Position numbers and translations under genes: made by a program. DNA of 28,336 nt from Verrucomicrobiales bacterium (GTDB lineage Bacteria; Verrucomicrobiota; Verrucomicrobiia; Verrucomicrobiales; DEV007). Each line of letters opens with the position of its first letter. Position 1 is the first letter of the stretch. The stretch is from assembly GCA_002708885.1 (NCBI GenBank), contig PAPL01000021.1, positions 15,586 through 43,921 of the forward strand, read 5' to 3'. Under the pieces are notes generated by a model. The model saw nothing but the letters and a program-made list of their open reading frames with translations. It did no database searches and had not been told where the DNA came from. Below are positions 1 through 8,099 of the stretch, piece after piece.

Positions 1-923
1 GCTCTTCCAGTGTCCTTAAAACTAAGCTCATATGCTTGACCCTTCGGTAATGAGAAAGAAAAGGAACCATCCGATTCCGTGTATCCGCTAACAGAACCAC
101 CGTTCACCTCAGTAACGATCTCAACACCGGAAACCTTTTCATTATCCGCAGCAACGACTTTACCGCTCAATGTTCCCGTATTCCCTGACCTTTTGAGAAT
201 CTCACCCACTGCAGACAATGGCGAGGACCCAACGGCAAGGAACCGCTCAACTGTAATTTCCTGCCCAGCCTTTAAAGTGATTTCGCCCGGCTTTTTACCA
301 TCTTTCCAGTCCCAACGATAAGCGTAGCCGCGGCCATCAGCAGGATCCACTGAGTCCGCCCATCTAATATCTCCGGCACTCCCCTCGGACCCGAACCTTG
401 TCCATGAGTCGTTCAATTTCACCTTACGGTCCAGTTTCGTTTCATTCCTCAGCAGGGTCGTGATCAGGACCCCGCTCCAGCCGTCGCGTATCCTGTATAA
501 ATGCTTCGTGTACATACCTGCTCCCTTAGCCGCGGTGATCACGGTCTCAATGGCAGACTCACCATCCGGACGTCCCTCCGCGACCCTTACATAGGAGACC
601 CCTCCCCTCAGTCCAAGCGGTGCAAATATCGTGATTTGATCATTATCGGCACCCCTCAAATCTAGATCATACAAGCATCCCTGCGTGGTCCCGCCAGCTC
701 CCCAGAAAGTTCCCATGTTGGCCTTTCTGAATGGAGCATTTTGTGAGATTACTGCCTCAACCTTGTCATTTCTGAGAATAAAATCCCCAACAATAGCGTC
801 AGCCTCTTTGCCTCCGGGAAGCTCATTAAAAAGCGCATTATTGACCTCAAAAGCTTCGGGCTTAGCGCAAATGTAAAAGGTTAAGGAAATCCAACAAAAT
901 AAACAAGTTAGGGGCTTTTTCAT
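1..923 (-). CDS. Secreted protein, 3' end outside window (possible CehA/McbA-type metallohydrolase, N-terminal part)
   Basis: An open frame runs from an ATG at 923 to the window edge without a stop, giving about 307 residues. Residues 1-20 form a signal peptide (MKKPLTCLFCWISLTFYICA), so the product is exported. The next ~230 residues are a beta-rich region with little charge bias. Residues from about 257 (start GNTGTLSGKVVAADNEKVSG) look like a carboxypeptidase-regulatory/CNA-B-type beta sandwich. In PVC bacteria I know this arrangement (FEVNN... start, Gly-rich middle, regulatory-like domain) from proteins that continue into a PHP-like CehA/McbA metallohydrolase domain, but that part is not in the window, so the enzyme name is an inference. 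It follows the esterase at 987-2858 on the same strand by 63 bases and is probably the third gene of that operon. Confidence 0.6.
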   Translation of the reverse strand, partial: MKKPLTCLFCWISLTFYICAKPEAFEVNNALFNELPGGKEADAIVGDFILRNDKVEAVISQNAPFRKANMGTFWGAGGTTQGCLYDLDLRGADNDQITIFAPLGLRGGVSYVRVAEGRPDGESAIETVITAAKGAGMYTKHLYRIRDGWSGVLITTLLRNETKLDRKVKLNDSWTRFGSEGSAGDIRWADSVDPADGRGYAYRWDWKDGKKPGEITLKAGQEITVERFLAVGSSPLSAVGEILKRSGNTGTLSGKVVAADNEKVSGVEIVTEVNGGSVSGYTESDGSFSFSLPKGQAYELSFKDTGR

Positions 924-986
924 ATTCTAGATACTGGAGAAAAATTAATTAAATGAAAACCATTAAAAGTGACCAATTTCAATTAT

Positions 987-2858
987 TCAAGGAGACAAGT
1001 ACTTGCCGCCTTCCCACCTAAGATTTTTGAATTCTCTGGGCTCGGGCCACCTATATTTACTGGAACGCTCAGGCAATTCCACTCTCTTTCCATCACGAAC
1101 CACTGCCACTCGCCCACGAATACCCAATTCCGTGACTCTTTCCCATGACCTGAGCGGCGATGTGGTCCTGTCATCCATCGGCTTAAAATCCCCAAGACTA
1201 ACTGAGATCTTCTGCCAATCAGAAGAACCCTCAAAATCGACTCTGGCATAATAATTGCCCTTAGGCTTTTGGGGAAAAGCATTCCAATAATTGTCTTTAA
1301 TTTCAAAGAATATAGCTCCTCCCTTCTCCGATTTCACATCAATTACAAGATTCGAGCCAACCGGGGCAATGTGCATAGGATCCTTAATTTTTCTTGTGTA
1401 CGCACTCCACCAGTTCGGATTATTCCACTCGAGCCTGTACCAATCCTCGTACGAATCAAAATTTGACTCAATGACCCTGACAGGAGCCCGCATTTTAGCA
1501 TTGCCGGGTTCCGGCCTAAAGGTTTTCATTTCAGTGCTCACACCGAAAGTATTCGGTACATTTCTCTTTGATGGGTAAAACTCAACTTCCGTCTCAAGTC
1601 TATAATAAATATTCGCCAAGACATGAACGGGCTTCATGGAACCAAGTAAAGGGACATTCGCCTCCCAATGACCGTTAACCTTTTCCGCACCCTCTGTTCT
1701 CCAGAAACGGGTCAGAATGTGCGGGTCATTCGAATAAAGAACTTCGACCTTTTCAACCAACCTTCCCATTTCAGGTAAAATTTTAGCCACTGCCATCTCG
1801 CCCGTACCTTTGGTTTGAACTTGTAGTTTCGGAGTACTTGGGAATTTAAATTTTCCCTTGAGGTGATCATTGAAAAAGAGAATGGACGATATGGCATGCT
1901 CAGGAATTGAACGATGATTCATATGAGGCGTCACTGAATACGCAACATTCTTGGATCTTAAGTTCCTCCAATTAGCGTACATCACATCAAGTATCCCGTT
2001 AAAATCATTCGTGGGACCCAGGTACAAAATCGGAACCTTAATTTCCTTCAGGTACTGAGCATCATCAATTGTTTGATGATAGAGCGGCGACCTCAACGGC
2101 CGCACTCCTGAACTTGCCCACTGCCTAATTGGTTTTGGAGCCGCGCCGCAACCTCCGCATGAGGGCGAGGCGGCCTTGATTCTGTTGTCTGCTCCAGTGA
2201 GCATTACCGTTAATTTACCTCCCATTGAATGTCCAAAAACTCCTATTTTATCTGCATCAACCTTATCCTGACTTTGCAAAAAACTCACTCCACGCATCCC
2301 GGCCAGTACAATCAAAAACCAATTACTGTTCCGGGGAGACTCGAACTGATCAATGGTCAACTGGTCCGGCATCAGTGACCCATAATGTGAATTGTGACCT
2401 TTCTGTGTAGCATCGACTGCCCCCCAGTCAGTACCTTCGAGCCCTTCACTGCCCTCAAGAGGCCTGCCTCCCCAGTTCAACGCAAGACAAGCGTACCCGT
2501 TCTGTGCCGCATATTTAACACTCCGCATCTCAGCTCTCTGACCTCCTCCATGCAACTGTATCAGGGCCGGGACCCTGACTTTTGCATCTCTAGGATATCC
2601 ATAGAATCCTGAAATCCTCGATTTCACTCCTTTGAACTTACCGACCGTGAAAGTCAGCATCTGTATTATGACACGGTCCTGCTCAAATTCCTTTAGCACT
2701 TTCACCTCTAGAGGTTCTTTGTCCGGATCAAAACCATCATAGAGATCCCTGACACTCTTCGGGACATCCTCCTCAGCAATTAATTTTAAGCTCTCTGCGT
2801 GAGTGATTCCTAGAAATAAAACCACGCAAAACATAGCAATGCCAAAGAACTTACACAT
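987..2858 (-). CDS. Secreted alpha/beta-hydrolase (acetyl-xylan-esterase-like) with C-terminal ligand-binding-like domain
   Basis: The protein has 623 residues with a signal peptide (residues 1-21, hydrophobic core FGIAMFCVVLFLGI). Residues ~80-350 are an alpha/beta-hydrolase: oxyanion HGGG at 103-106, nucleophile elbow G-H-S211-M-G-G, probable acid Asp295 in GPTNDFNG, and His332 or His335 in TPHMNHRS. This resembles the acetyl xylan esterase / dienelactone-hydrolase group acting on ester-linked substituents of polysaccharides; the substrate is not readable from the sequence. Residues ~355-440 look like a beta-sandwich linker domain. Residues ~450-620 (FDSYEDWYRLEWNNP onward, Trp/Tyr rich) look like a jelly-roll carbohydrate-binding or CIA30-type domain. 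It starts 23 bases after the beta-helix gene's stop on the same strand, so the two are likely cotranscribed. The fold call is firm, the substrate is not. Confidence 0.85.
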   Translation of the reverse strand: MCKFFGIAMFCVVLFLGITHAESLKLIAEEDVPKSVRDLYDGFDPDKEPLEVKVLKEFEQDRVIIQMLTFTVGKFKGVKSRISGFYGYPRDAKVRVPALIQLHGGGQRAEMRSVKYAAQNGYACLALNWGGRPLEGSEGLEGTDWGAVDATQKGHNSHYGSLMPDQLTIDQFESPRNSNWFLIVLAGMRGVSFLQSQDKVDADKIGVFGHSMGGKLTVMLTGADNRIKAASPSCGGCGAAPKPIRQWASSGVRPLRSPLYHQTIDDAQYLKEIKVPILYLGPTNDFNGILDVMYANWRNLRSKNVAYSVTPHMNHRSIPEHAISSILFFNDHLKGKFKFPSTPKLQVQTKGTGEMAVAKILPEMGRLVEKVEVLYSNDPHILTRFWRTEGAEKVNGHWEANVPLLGSMKPVHVLANIYYRLETEVEFYPSKRNVPNTFGVSTEMKTFRPEPGNAKMRAPVRVIESNFDSYEDWYRLEWNNPNWWSAYTRKIKDPMHIAPVGSNLVIDVKSEKGGAIFFEIKDNYWNAFPQKPKGNYYARVDFEGSSDWQKISVSLGDFKPMDDRTTSPLRSWERVTELGIRGRVAVVRDGKRVELPERSSKYRWPEPREFKNLRWEGGKYLSP

Positions 2859-2881
2859 AAAGACCTGAGGAACTATGAGAA

Positions 2882-3994
2882 CTAATTACTCAAATCAAAT
2901 TCGACGGACCTGGAGTATCTTCTGTTCTGCCCACCCTTCAATCCAACCTCAACCGTCGTTCTGACCGTAAACCTGGGCAAGGATTCAGGGAATGAGGGCA
3001 AGTCATGAATGAGCTTTGCTTGTAGGGCTTCATTCAGGACGGTCGTTTTCTTCACGTGCAGTGATCTGGTGCCAAAAGATTTTCGGTCCGTAAACCTTGG
3101 ACCCGAAACGGGACCTCGGCCAAAGAGTTTCTGCGGGGGGCCCACCGAAACGGCCTCATCAACAATGACGTGACTCTCATTACAGTCAATTATCTCATAG
3201 GACCGCTCACCAATGAGGCGTTCTATAGTGATATCAATGCTCCTTGAATTAAGATCAATTGTTTCGCCGGTCTTGCCTCCCGATTCAGGAGCAAGGTTTA
3301 CTATCATCCCTAGGTCACAATCCTCACAACCCTCAAGTACCAGTGAAGCTCCTGGGCCAGTGTCCAAGGCTACGATTGGAACCTTCACGTCACTAGAATC
3401 AATCAGCCAGAAAGAATCAGTGGCCGTACCCGTCACAAGCATCGTCCCACCACTCAAGCCACAGTCACCATTCACGTTTCTACCATCATACATGACCGGG
3501 AGAGTCTGCCGGCCCCTCTCTTCAGTTTCCCATCGATACTTTACAAGCTCACCGAAAATCAGAACGTTAACGTTGCTGTGCCCCTTATTGTATATGAACG
3601 GAATCATCCCCCAATAATCCGGGTTCCTGGCCTTAAAACTGATCGTCGAGTGTTTCGTGTCCGGATTCAATTTAAAAATAGCCCCCTTATCAACGATGAG
3701 AGTGACACCGGGCCGCGGCACATCAATTCTGTCATCAAAGATATATTCACCCTCAAGAACAATGGTATTCACCCCATTCGACATGCCCCATTCAACACAG
3801 CGTTGAGGGTCTTTGTGGCGAAAGAGTACAGCATCATTTTTTAAGGCACGGACAACGCATTCCTGACCGTCCTTTGAAACCATATGAGTCTGATCCTTCC
3901 AGTTCGCCGGAGAATCTGATGAGAGGATAACAAAAAAAGCAATCAGGTAAAATTTACAATCAAATACGAATAGAATCTTTGGCAAAGACATCAT
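2882..3994 (-). CDS. Secreted parallel beta-helix (pectate-lyase-like fold) protein
   Basis: The frame is open from an ATG at 4081, but I place the start at 3994 (or 3991). From there the protein begins MMSLPKILFVFDCKFYLIAF, a good signal peptide, and ~108 bases remain for the divergent promoter; the upstream start would leave only 21 bases before the opposing gene. The mature part reads CVVRALKNDAVLFRH, then NGVNTIVLEGEYIFDDRI and GVTLIVDKGAIFKL, which is the entry of a right-handed beta-helix such as pectate-lyase-superfamily or polysaccharide-lyase-like proteins. Repeated short strands with Gly and Asn turns follow (DSSDVKVPIVALDTGPGASL, CEDCDLGMIVNLAPESGG). No catalytic signature is recognisable. 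It is the first gene of the leftward operon with the esterase and the partial gene at 1-923, so a polysaccharide-related role is likely. About 371 residues. Confidence 0.7.
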   Translation of the reverse strand: MMSLPKILFVFDCKFYLIAFFVILSSDSPANWKDQTHMVSKDGQECVVRALKNDAVLFRHKDPQRCVEWGMSNGVNTIVLEGEYIFDDRIDVPRPGVTLIVDKGAIFKLNPDTKHSTISFKARNPDYWGMIPFIYNKGHSNVNVLIFGELVKYRWETEERGRQTLPVMYDGRNVNGDCGLSGGTMLVTGTATDSFWLIDSSDVKVPIVALDTGPGASLVLEGCEDCDLGMIVNLAPESGGKTGETIDLNSRSIDITIERLIGERSYEIIDCNESHVIVDEAVSVGPPQKLFGRGPVSGPRFTDRKSFGTRSLHVKKTTVLNEALQAKLIHDLPSFPESLPRFTVRTTVEVGLKGGQNRRYSRSVEFDLSN

Positions 3995-4062
3995 GAAAAA
4001 AACATAAATTAGAATACCTGTGAAAACCAAGAATAATGTAACAATAGAACACGTAAGATTTA

Positions 4063-4091
4063 TTGATTCTTCGCTGTTCATTTCCTATCAT
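4063..4091 (+). promoter_or_regulatory. Candidate sigma-70-type promoter for the esterase gene at 4103
   Basis: TTGATT at 4063-4068 and TATCAT at 4086-4091 are separated by 17 bases, matching four and five of six consensus positions. Transcription would begin near 4098, only about five bases before the ATG at 4103, so the mRNA would be nearly leaderless; no Shine-Dalgarno sequence precedes that ATG. The position supports the internal start chosen for the opposing gene. Motif matches of this quality also occur by chance. Confidence 0.3.
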
Positions 4092-4102
4092 TTAGTCCGA
4101 TC

Positions 4103-5395
4103 ATGCATACAAAGACTGCCCTCCCCCTCAGAGCTCAAATACTGCTAATGACTTTTGCCTTAACGTCTGCTCATTGCCTAGCCAATGACTATACTCCTGG
4201 CGCACAACACAACTACACTCATAAAGAATTACCGAAGGACCATTATCAGTACTCCGTATGGGTTCCCAAGAGTTATGACAAGAGCCGCAAATATCCCGTA
4301 CTATTCTATCTGCACGGAGGAGGCAGGGGCAGAAATCATCCCAACGAAGGCAAACGAAACATGATCTCGCGGAGGATCGTAGACAATCAAAACTGGACCG
4401 ATGCAGGATACAGCGGAAATGCACATGGGCAGTACGGCTACGTCCATGTGGCTCCCGTCAAGCCCGTCGCGAGATGGAACGCTGAAAAGTTCAAAAAACT
4501 CCTGAGCCACGTAATGAGCAAAGTTAACATCGATGAGAACAGGGTCTACGTGACTGGGTTCAGTATGGGCGGACAAGGCACTTGGCACGTTGGCTGTGGA
4601 TCAGATCTCGGTTATAAGATCGCCGCCATGATCCCTCTCGGAGCCTGGGGCTGCAACGAAGTCAAGAGAGGCAAAACCCCCGAGACCTGCAATACGACCA
4701 AGACCCCAGTGTGGGTCATGCACTGCCCATACGATAATGTCTCAAGAATATCCGAACAGATCCCTCTCTACAGAAATCATCTAGAGTGCGGAGGATACGG
4801 TAGATTTACCATGATACCAGGAAGGGGCCACATCAGCAGACCACGAGGAAATGATGATGAGGGACTGAGCATGAGAGTTGCCTGGATGCTGTCCCAGTCT
4901 TACGGGACTCCTTTCAATTACGTGATACAAACTAATGGGGGCGTCATCCTCGAAGCCGTTAAAGGTGAAAGACCTTTCATTGGAGACACTAGCCGGTACG
5001 GATTCTTTGAGCCCGAAACCGAAATTCGCATAACGGCCCCCGCTACCAAAAACAATAGGCCCTTCGTGCGCTGGGCCGCCCTAGATGGGACGTTCAATGA
5101 TTCAAAGTCGAGGCGCACAATCTACAAAACTGCTCAGAGTGACTGTGAACTTTTTCCTATATATAAAAATGATTCAGCCAAACTGACGGTCATCGGCGGA
5201 ACCTCAGAACCAAAGAACCCGAATCCCGGTGACATTGTCACAGTGACCACAAACAAAGATAACAACACAGGTAAAAAAGAGTTCCTTTTCTGGTCAACTG
5301 ATCCTCCAATCGAAATCAAACGACCCTATGAGCGGTCCGTTAAGTTTTGCATGCCATCAACGGACCTCAAAATCACAGCAATGCCTCCCCTCTAA
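4103..5395 (+). CDS. Secreted esterase/PHB-depolymerase-like alpha/beta-hydrolase with C-terminal repeat-type domain
   Basis: The product has 430 residues, with a signal peptide ending near residue 27 (TFALTSAHCLA). Residues ~45-270 form a compact hydrolase: HGGGRG at 71-76 for the oxyanion hole, G152-F-S154-M-G-G as nucleophile elbow, Asp211 in MHCPYDNVS and His243 in GRGHIS. The pattern matches the esterase D / PHB-depolymerase-like and 'phospholipase/carboxylesterase' relatives used by PVC bacteria, often as feruloyl or acetyl esterases; the real ester is not known. The last ~150 residues hold two beta-rich segments (NGGVILEAVKGERPF..., KLTVIGGTSEPKNPNPGDIVTV...) that resemble Listeria-Bacteroides-type or InlB B-like repeats, perhaps for surface attachment or binding. 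It is divergent from the beta-helix/esterase operon and is followed 23 bases later by the small membrane protein. Confidence 0.82.
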   Translation: MHTKTALPLRAQILLMTFALTSAHCLANDYTPGAQHNYTHKELPKDHYQYSVWVPKSYDKSRKYPVLFYLHGGGRGRNHPNEGKRNMISRRIVDNQNWTDAGYSGNAHGQYGYVHVAPVKPVARWNAEKFKKLLSHVMSKVNIDENRVYVTGFSMGGQGTWHVGCGSDLGYKIAAMIPLGAWGCNEVKRGKTPETCNTTKTPVWVMHCPYDNVSRISEQIPLYRNHLECGGYGRFTMIPGRGHISRPRGNDDEGLSMRVAWMLSQSYGTPFNYVIQTNGGVILEAVKGERPFIGDTSRYGFFEPETEIRITAPATKNNRPFVRWAALDGTFNDSKSRRTIYKTAQSDCELFPIYKNDSAKLTVIGGTSEPKNPNPGDIVTVTTNKDNNTGKKEFLFWSTDPPIEIKRPYERSVKFCMPSTDLKITAMPPL

Positions 5396-5418
5396 TTGAA
5401 TGACTGCATGATTAATCG

Positions 5419-5679
5419 ATGAACCAAAACGCACCCATAGCTGATTCAGATGAACATCCAAAGGATCAATATGACGATAAGAATGAAAATGTCTTTCTCA
5501 GGGAAACGGAGCCTCACACTCAGGTCCCTGCAGTCAGAATTACCAGTATCATTCTTGTCATTGCCTCCATCATAATGACCCTGATGTTTCTCACTCAACT
5601 CGGTGAACGGGACACGACACAAAAAAAATCACACCAAGGAGAGAAAAACCAAACTGAAACTGATACCGACGAGCAGTGA
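5419..5679 (+). CDS. Small single-pass membrane protein of unknown function
   Basis: This 86-residue protein is not recognised. The N-terminal ~40 residues are acidic and hydrophilic (DSDEHPKDQYDDKNENVF), residues ~42-61 form one membrane helix (ITSIILVIASIIMTLMFLTQ), and the ~25-residue tail is hydrophilic and rich in Lys, Gln, Thr and Glu. There is no signal peptidase site, so it should stay anchored. Its stop (5677-5679) overlaps the GTG start of the sulfatase in the sequence GTGA, so translational coupling is plausible and it may serve the sulfatase locus. A chance open frame is less likely given the tight packing and the clear membrane segment, but no homology supports it. Confidence 0.55.
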   Translation: MNQNAPIADSDEHPKDQYDDKNENVFLRETEPHTQVPAVRITSIILVIASIIMTLMFLTQLGERDTTQKKSHQGEKNQTETDTDEQ

Positions 5680-7124
5680 AAGCCCACAGAAAACTTCTCG
5701 CAATTCTATTTTCCGTCAGTTCTGTTTTCCTGTGCCCCGCAGAGGCCCGCAAAAATGTTCTATTCATTGCCATTGACGACTTAAGACCAACGCTTGGGTG
5801 TTACGGAGACAAAACAGCAATCACGCCAAACATCGATAAAATCGCAGAAAAAGGAACTGTCTTTTACAGAGCATATTGCCAGCAGGCCCTCTGCAGCCCT
5901 TCTAGACTGTCACTGATGACGGGGCTCAGACCAAATAGCACTAAGGTATGGGACCTTAATACTCATTTCCGTGAATCAGTGCCCGGAGCAGTGACTCTTC
6001 CTCAACATTTCAAAAATCAAGGATACCTGACCCGCTCAATAGGCAAAATATTTCATGGCGGAGGCAAAGCCTCGAAAGATCCCCCCTCATGGTCAGAGGA
6101 ACCTATGTACGATCAAGTCAGAGACCCTAAGCTTCGTTATGCATTACCGAAAAATCTAAAAGGTAATGGGCTGAAACGTGATTCCGTTGAAAGCGCCAAA
6201 ATAGATGACAATCATTACGTTGACGGAAAAGTCTGCGAAGAGGCAATAGAAGCCCTGAAGAGATACAGCAAAACGCCCGATCCTTTCTTCTTGGCAGTTG
6301 GATTCAGAAAACCTCATTTGCCATTCAATGCGCCGACCAAATATTGGGACCTGTACAAAAGAGAACAAATTCCTGCGCCAGAATCCACCGGCCATCCCAC
6401 CAATGCACCCGAAATCGCAACTCGGAGCTGGAAAGAACTTGAAGGATATACCGACATACCATCTGACGGAATTATCGGACAAGAGAAGACTCAGGAACTG
6501 AGGCACGGATACTACGCCTGTGTCAGTTATATTGACGCTCTAGTGGGTCGCCTGATCAGCACAATGAGCAACCTGAACCTTTCAGAGGAAACTGTCATAT
6601 GCATTTGGGGCGATCACGGATATCACCTAGGGGAGCAGGGCCTGTGGACCAAGGCAAATAATTATGAACTGTCACTGAGAGTACCTTTAATTTTCAGCAT
6701 TCCAATGCAAAAGAATCAGGGATCGAAATCTCATGGGCTCGTGGAACTTGTCGATATATACCCCAGTATATGTGAAGCCTGTCAGATTGAAATCCCCACG
6801 GACCTAGAAGGAAAGAGTTTCGTCCCGCTATTGAATGACCCTAATAAGGAATGGAAAAAAGCGGCATACAGTCAATTTCCCCGGAACCGAAAAGGCAACC
6901 GCCACTCGAAGCACGGTGACATCATGGGTTACAGCGTAAGAACTGACACTCACCGATACACTGAATGGAGAGACTGGAAAAGCAACAGACTGATTAATAA
7001 AGAACTTTATGATCATAGAAATGATCCCGGTGAAATGAAAAACATCGCTCCCATCAAAGAGTCTCAGGGCCAGTTGAAAGCATTAAACAAAGTCCTCAAT
7101 GAAGGATGGAAATCCCTTAAGTAA
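5676..7124 (+). CDS. Exported S1-family sulfatase, iduronate-2-sulfatase-like
   Basis: This is a 482-residue type I sulfatase starting at a GTG codon that overlaps the previous stop. Residues 1-24 form a signal peptide. NVLFIAIDDLRP at 27-38 carries metal ligands Asp34 and Asp35. C73-S-P-S-R77 is the Cys-type sulfatase signature in which the Cys is converted to formylglycine. Further active-site residues are Lys124 (SIGKIFHGGG), His214 in FRKPHLPFNAP, Asp313-His314 in WGDHGYHLGEQGLW and Lys326. The IDDLRP start, the RKPHLPF motif and WGDHGYHLGE are characteristic of iduronate-2-sulfatases and their bacterial relatives, which remove 2-O-sulfate from uronic or other sugars of sulfated polysaccharides. 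The natural substrate here is unknown. A formylglycine-generating enzyme must be encoded elsewhere. Confidence 0.92.
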   Translation: MKAHRKLLAILFSVSSVFLCPAEARKNVLFIAIDDLRPTLGCYGDKTAITPNIDKIAEKGTVFYRAYCQQALCSPSRLSLMTGLRPNSTKVWDLNTHFRESVPGAVTLPQHFKNQGYLTRSIGKIFHGGGKASKDPPSWSEEPMYDQVRDPKLRYALPKNLKGNGLKRDSVESAKIDDNHYVDGKVCEEAIEALKRYSKTPDPFFLAVGFRKPHLPFNAPTKYWDLYKREQIPAPESTGHPTNAPEIATRSWKELEGYTDIPSDGIIGQEKTQELRHGYYACVSYIDALVGRLISTMSNLNLSEETVICIWGDHGYHLGEQGLWTKANNYELSLRVPLIFSIPMQKNQGSKSHGLVELVDIYPSICEACQIEIPTDLEGKSFVPLLNDPNKEWKKAAYSQFPRNRKGNRHSKHGDIMGYSVRTDTHRYTEWRDWKSNRLINKELYDHRNDPGEMKNIAPIKESQGQLKALNKVLNEGWKSLK

Positions 7125-7134
7125 TATAATCCAA

Positions 7135-8070
7135 ATGGATCAAGGCCCTGATAAAATCATCATTGCCGGAGGATCAGGGTTCCTGGGAAAGAACCTAGCG
7201 CATCACCTTTCGAGCAGAGGCTACAAAGTGGTCATCGTATCAAGGAACTGCCCCACTGAACAAGGACCATGGAAACACAGGAAATGGGACGGAATCAATG
7301 TGGGAGACTGGCACGAAGAGCTGGAAAGCGCGAGCGCAGTGATCAATTTAGCAGGCAGAAGCGTTGACTGCAGGAAAACACCAAATAACCGCAAGGAGAT
7401 TCTAGATTCAAGGATCGATTCCGTTAAGGTTCTCGGCAAAGCATTTGAGAGACTCTCATCATTTCCAAGAGTATGGATCCAAATGTCCACTGCCCATATC
7501 TATGGTGACCCGCAGACACAATTATGCACTGAGGATTCACCTCTAGGCGAGGGCCTCGCTCCCATGGTTGGTGAAGCATGGGAAAAAGCATACAGGGACA
7601 ATGTCCCCGACTCTGTGCGCCAAGTCATACTGAGGACGAGCTTTGTAATCGGTAACAGCGGCGGCGCATTCCCAAAGCTACGGAAACTTGCAAAATTTGG
7701 TCTGGGTGGCAGGGCCGGGAGCGGAAAACAGGGAATGAGCTGGATCCATGAAAAAGACCTCAATAGACTTTTCCAAGAATGCATAGAAAATAACAAATTC
7801 AGAGGAACCTATGTAGCAACGGCTCCGGAACCAGTGTCCTATTCAGTATTTATGAAATCTTTAAGACGTGCACTCCGGTCCCCAATCGGATTGCCTGCTC
7901 CATCATGGCTCATACGCTTTGGAGCAAGGTTCGTGCTTGGGACCGATCCTGAGCTGGTTCTGCTGGGAAGATATTGTCAATCAATCAGACTCGAAGAGGA
8001 AGGTTTCCGATTCAAGTTTCCAAGCCTAAATGAAGCCCTTCAAGATCTGATCTCATCAAATCAATCGTAA
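7135..8070 (+). CDS. TIGR01777-family NAD(P)-dependent epimerase/SDR protein (YfcH/SDR39U1-like)
   Basis: I choose the ATG at 7135, ten bases after the sulfatase stop; an in-frame ATG at 7099 would add 12 uncharged residues inside the sulfatase gene. From 7135 the protein has 311 residues. It opens with a Rossmann motif, KIIIAGGSGFLGKNLA (GGSGFLG at 12-18), then VINLAGRSVD at ~69-78, STAHIYG at 118-124, VILRTSFVIG at ~164-173 and SWIHEKDLNRLF at 202-213. These are the family hallmarks, and the C-terminal ~50 residues match the DUF1731 extension. As usual in this family the classical YxxxK pair is not evident. Its substrate is unknown even in model organisms. No signal peptide, so it is cytoplasmic. 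It is followed 29 bases later by the NTF2-like gene. Confidence 0.88.
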   Translation: MDQGPDKIIIAGGSGFLGKNLAHHLSSRGYKVVIVSRNCPTEQGPWKHRKWDGINVGDWHEELESASAVINLAGRSVDCRKTPNNRKEILDSRIDSVKVLGKAFERLSSFPRVWIQMSTAHIYGDPQTQLCTEDSPLGEGLAPMVGEAWEKAYRDNVPDSVRQVILRTSFVIGNSGGAFPKLRKLAKFGLGGRAGSGKQGMSWIHEKDLNRLFQECIENNKFRGTYVATAPEPVSYSVFMKSLRRALRSPIGLPAPSWLIRFGARFVLGTDPELVLLGRYCQSIRLEEEGFRFKFPSLNEALQDLISSNQS

Positions 8071-8099
8071 AATCATTATTCAAAAAAAATCACTGACCA

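Noticed and set aside
2882..4081. Longer start of the beta-helix gene at 4081
   Set aside because: It adds 29 residues before a second signal-like peptide and leaves only 21 bases to the divergent esterase start; the start at 3994 gives a cleaner signal peptide and room for promoters.
7099..7134. Earlier in-frame ATG for the epimerase
   Set aside because: It lies inside the sulfatase gene and adds residues before the Rossmann strand that relatives do not have.
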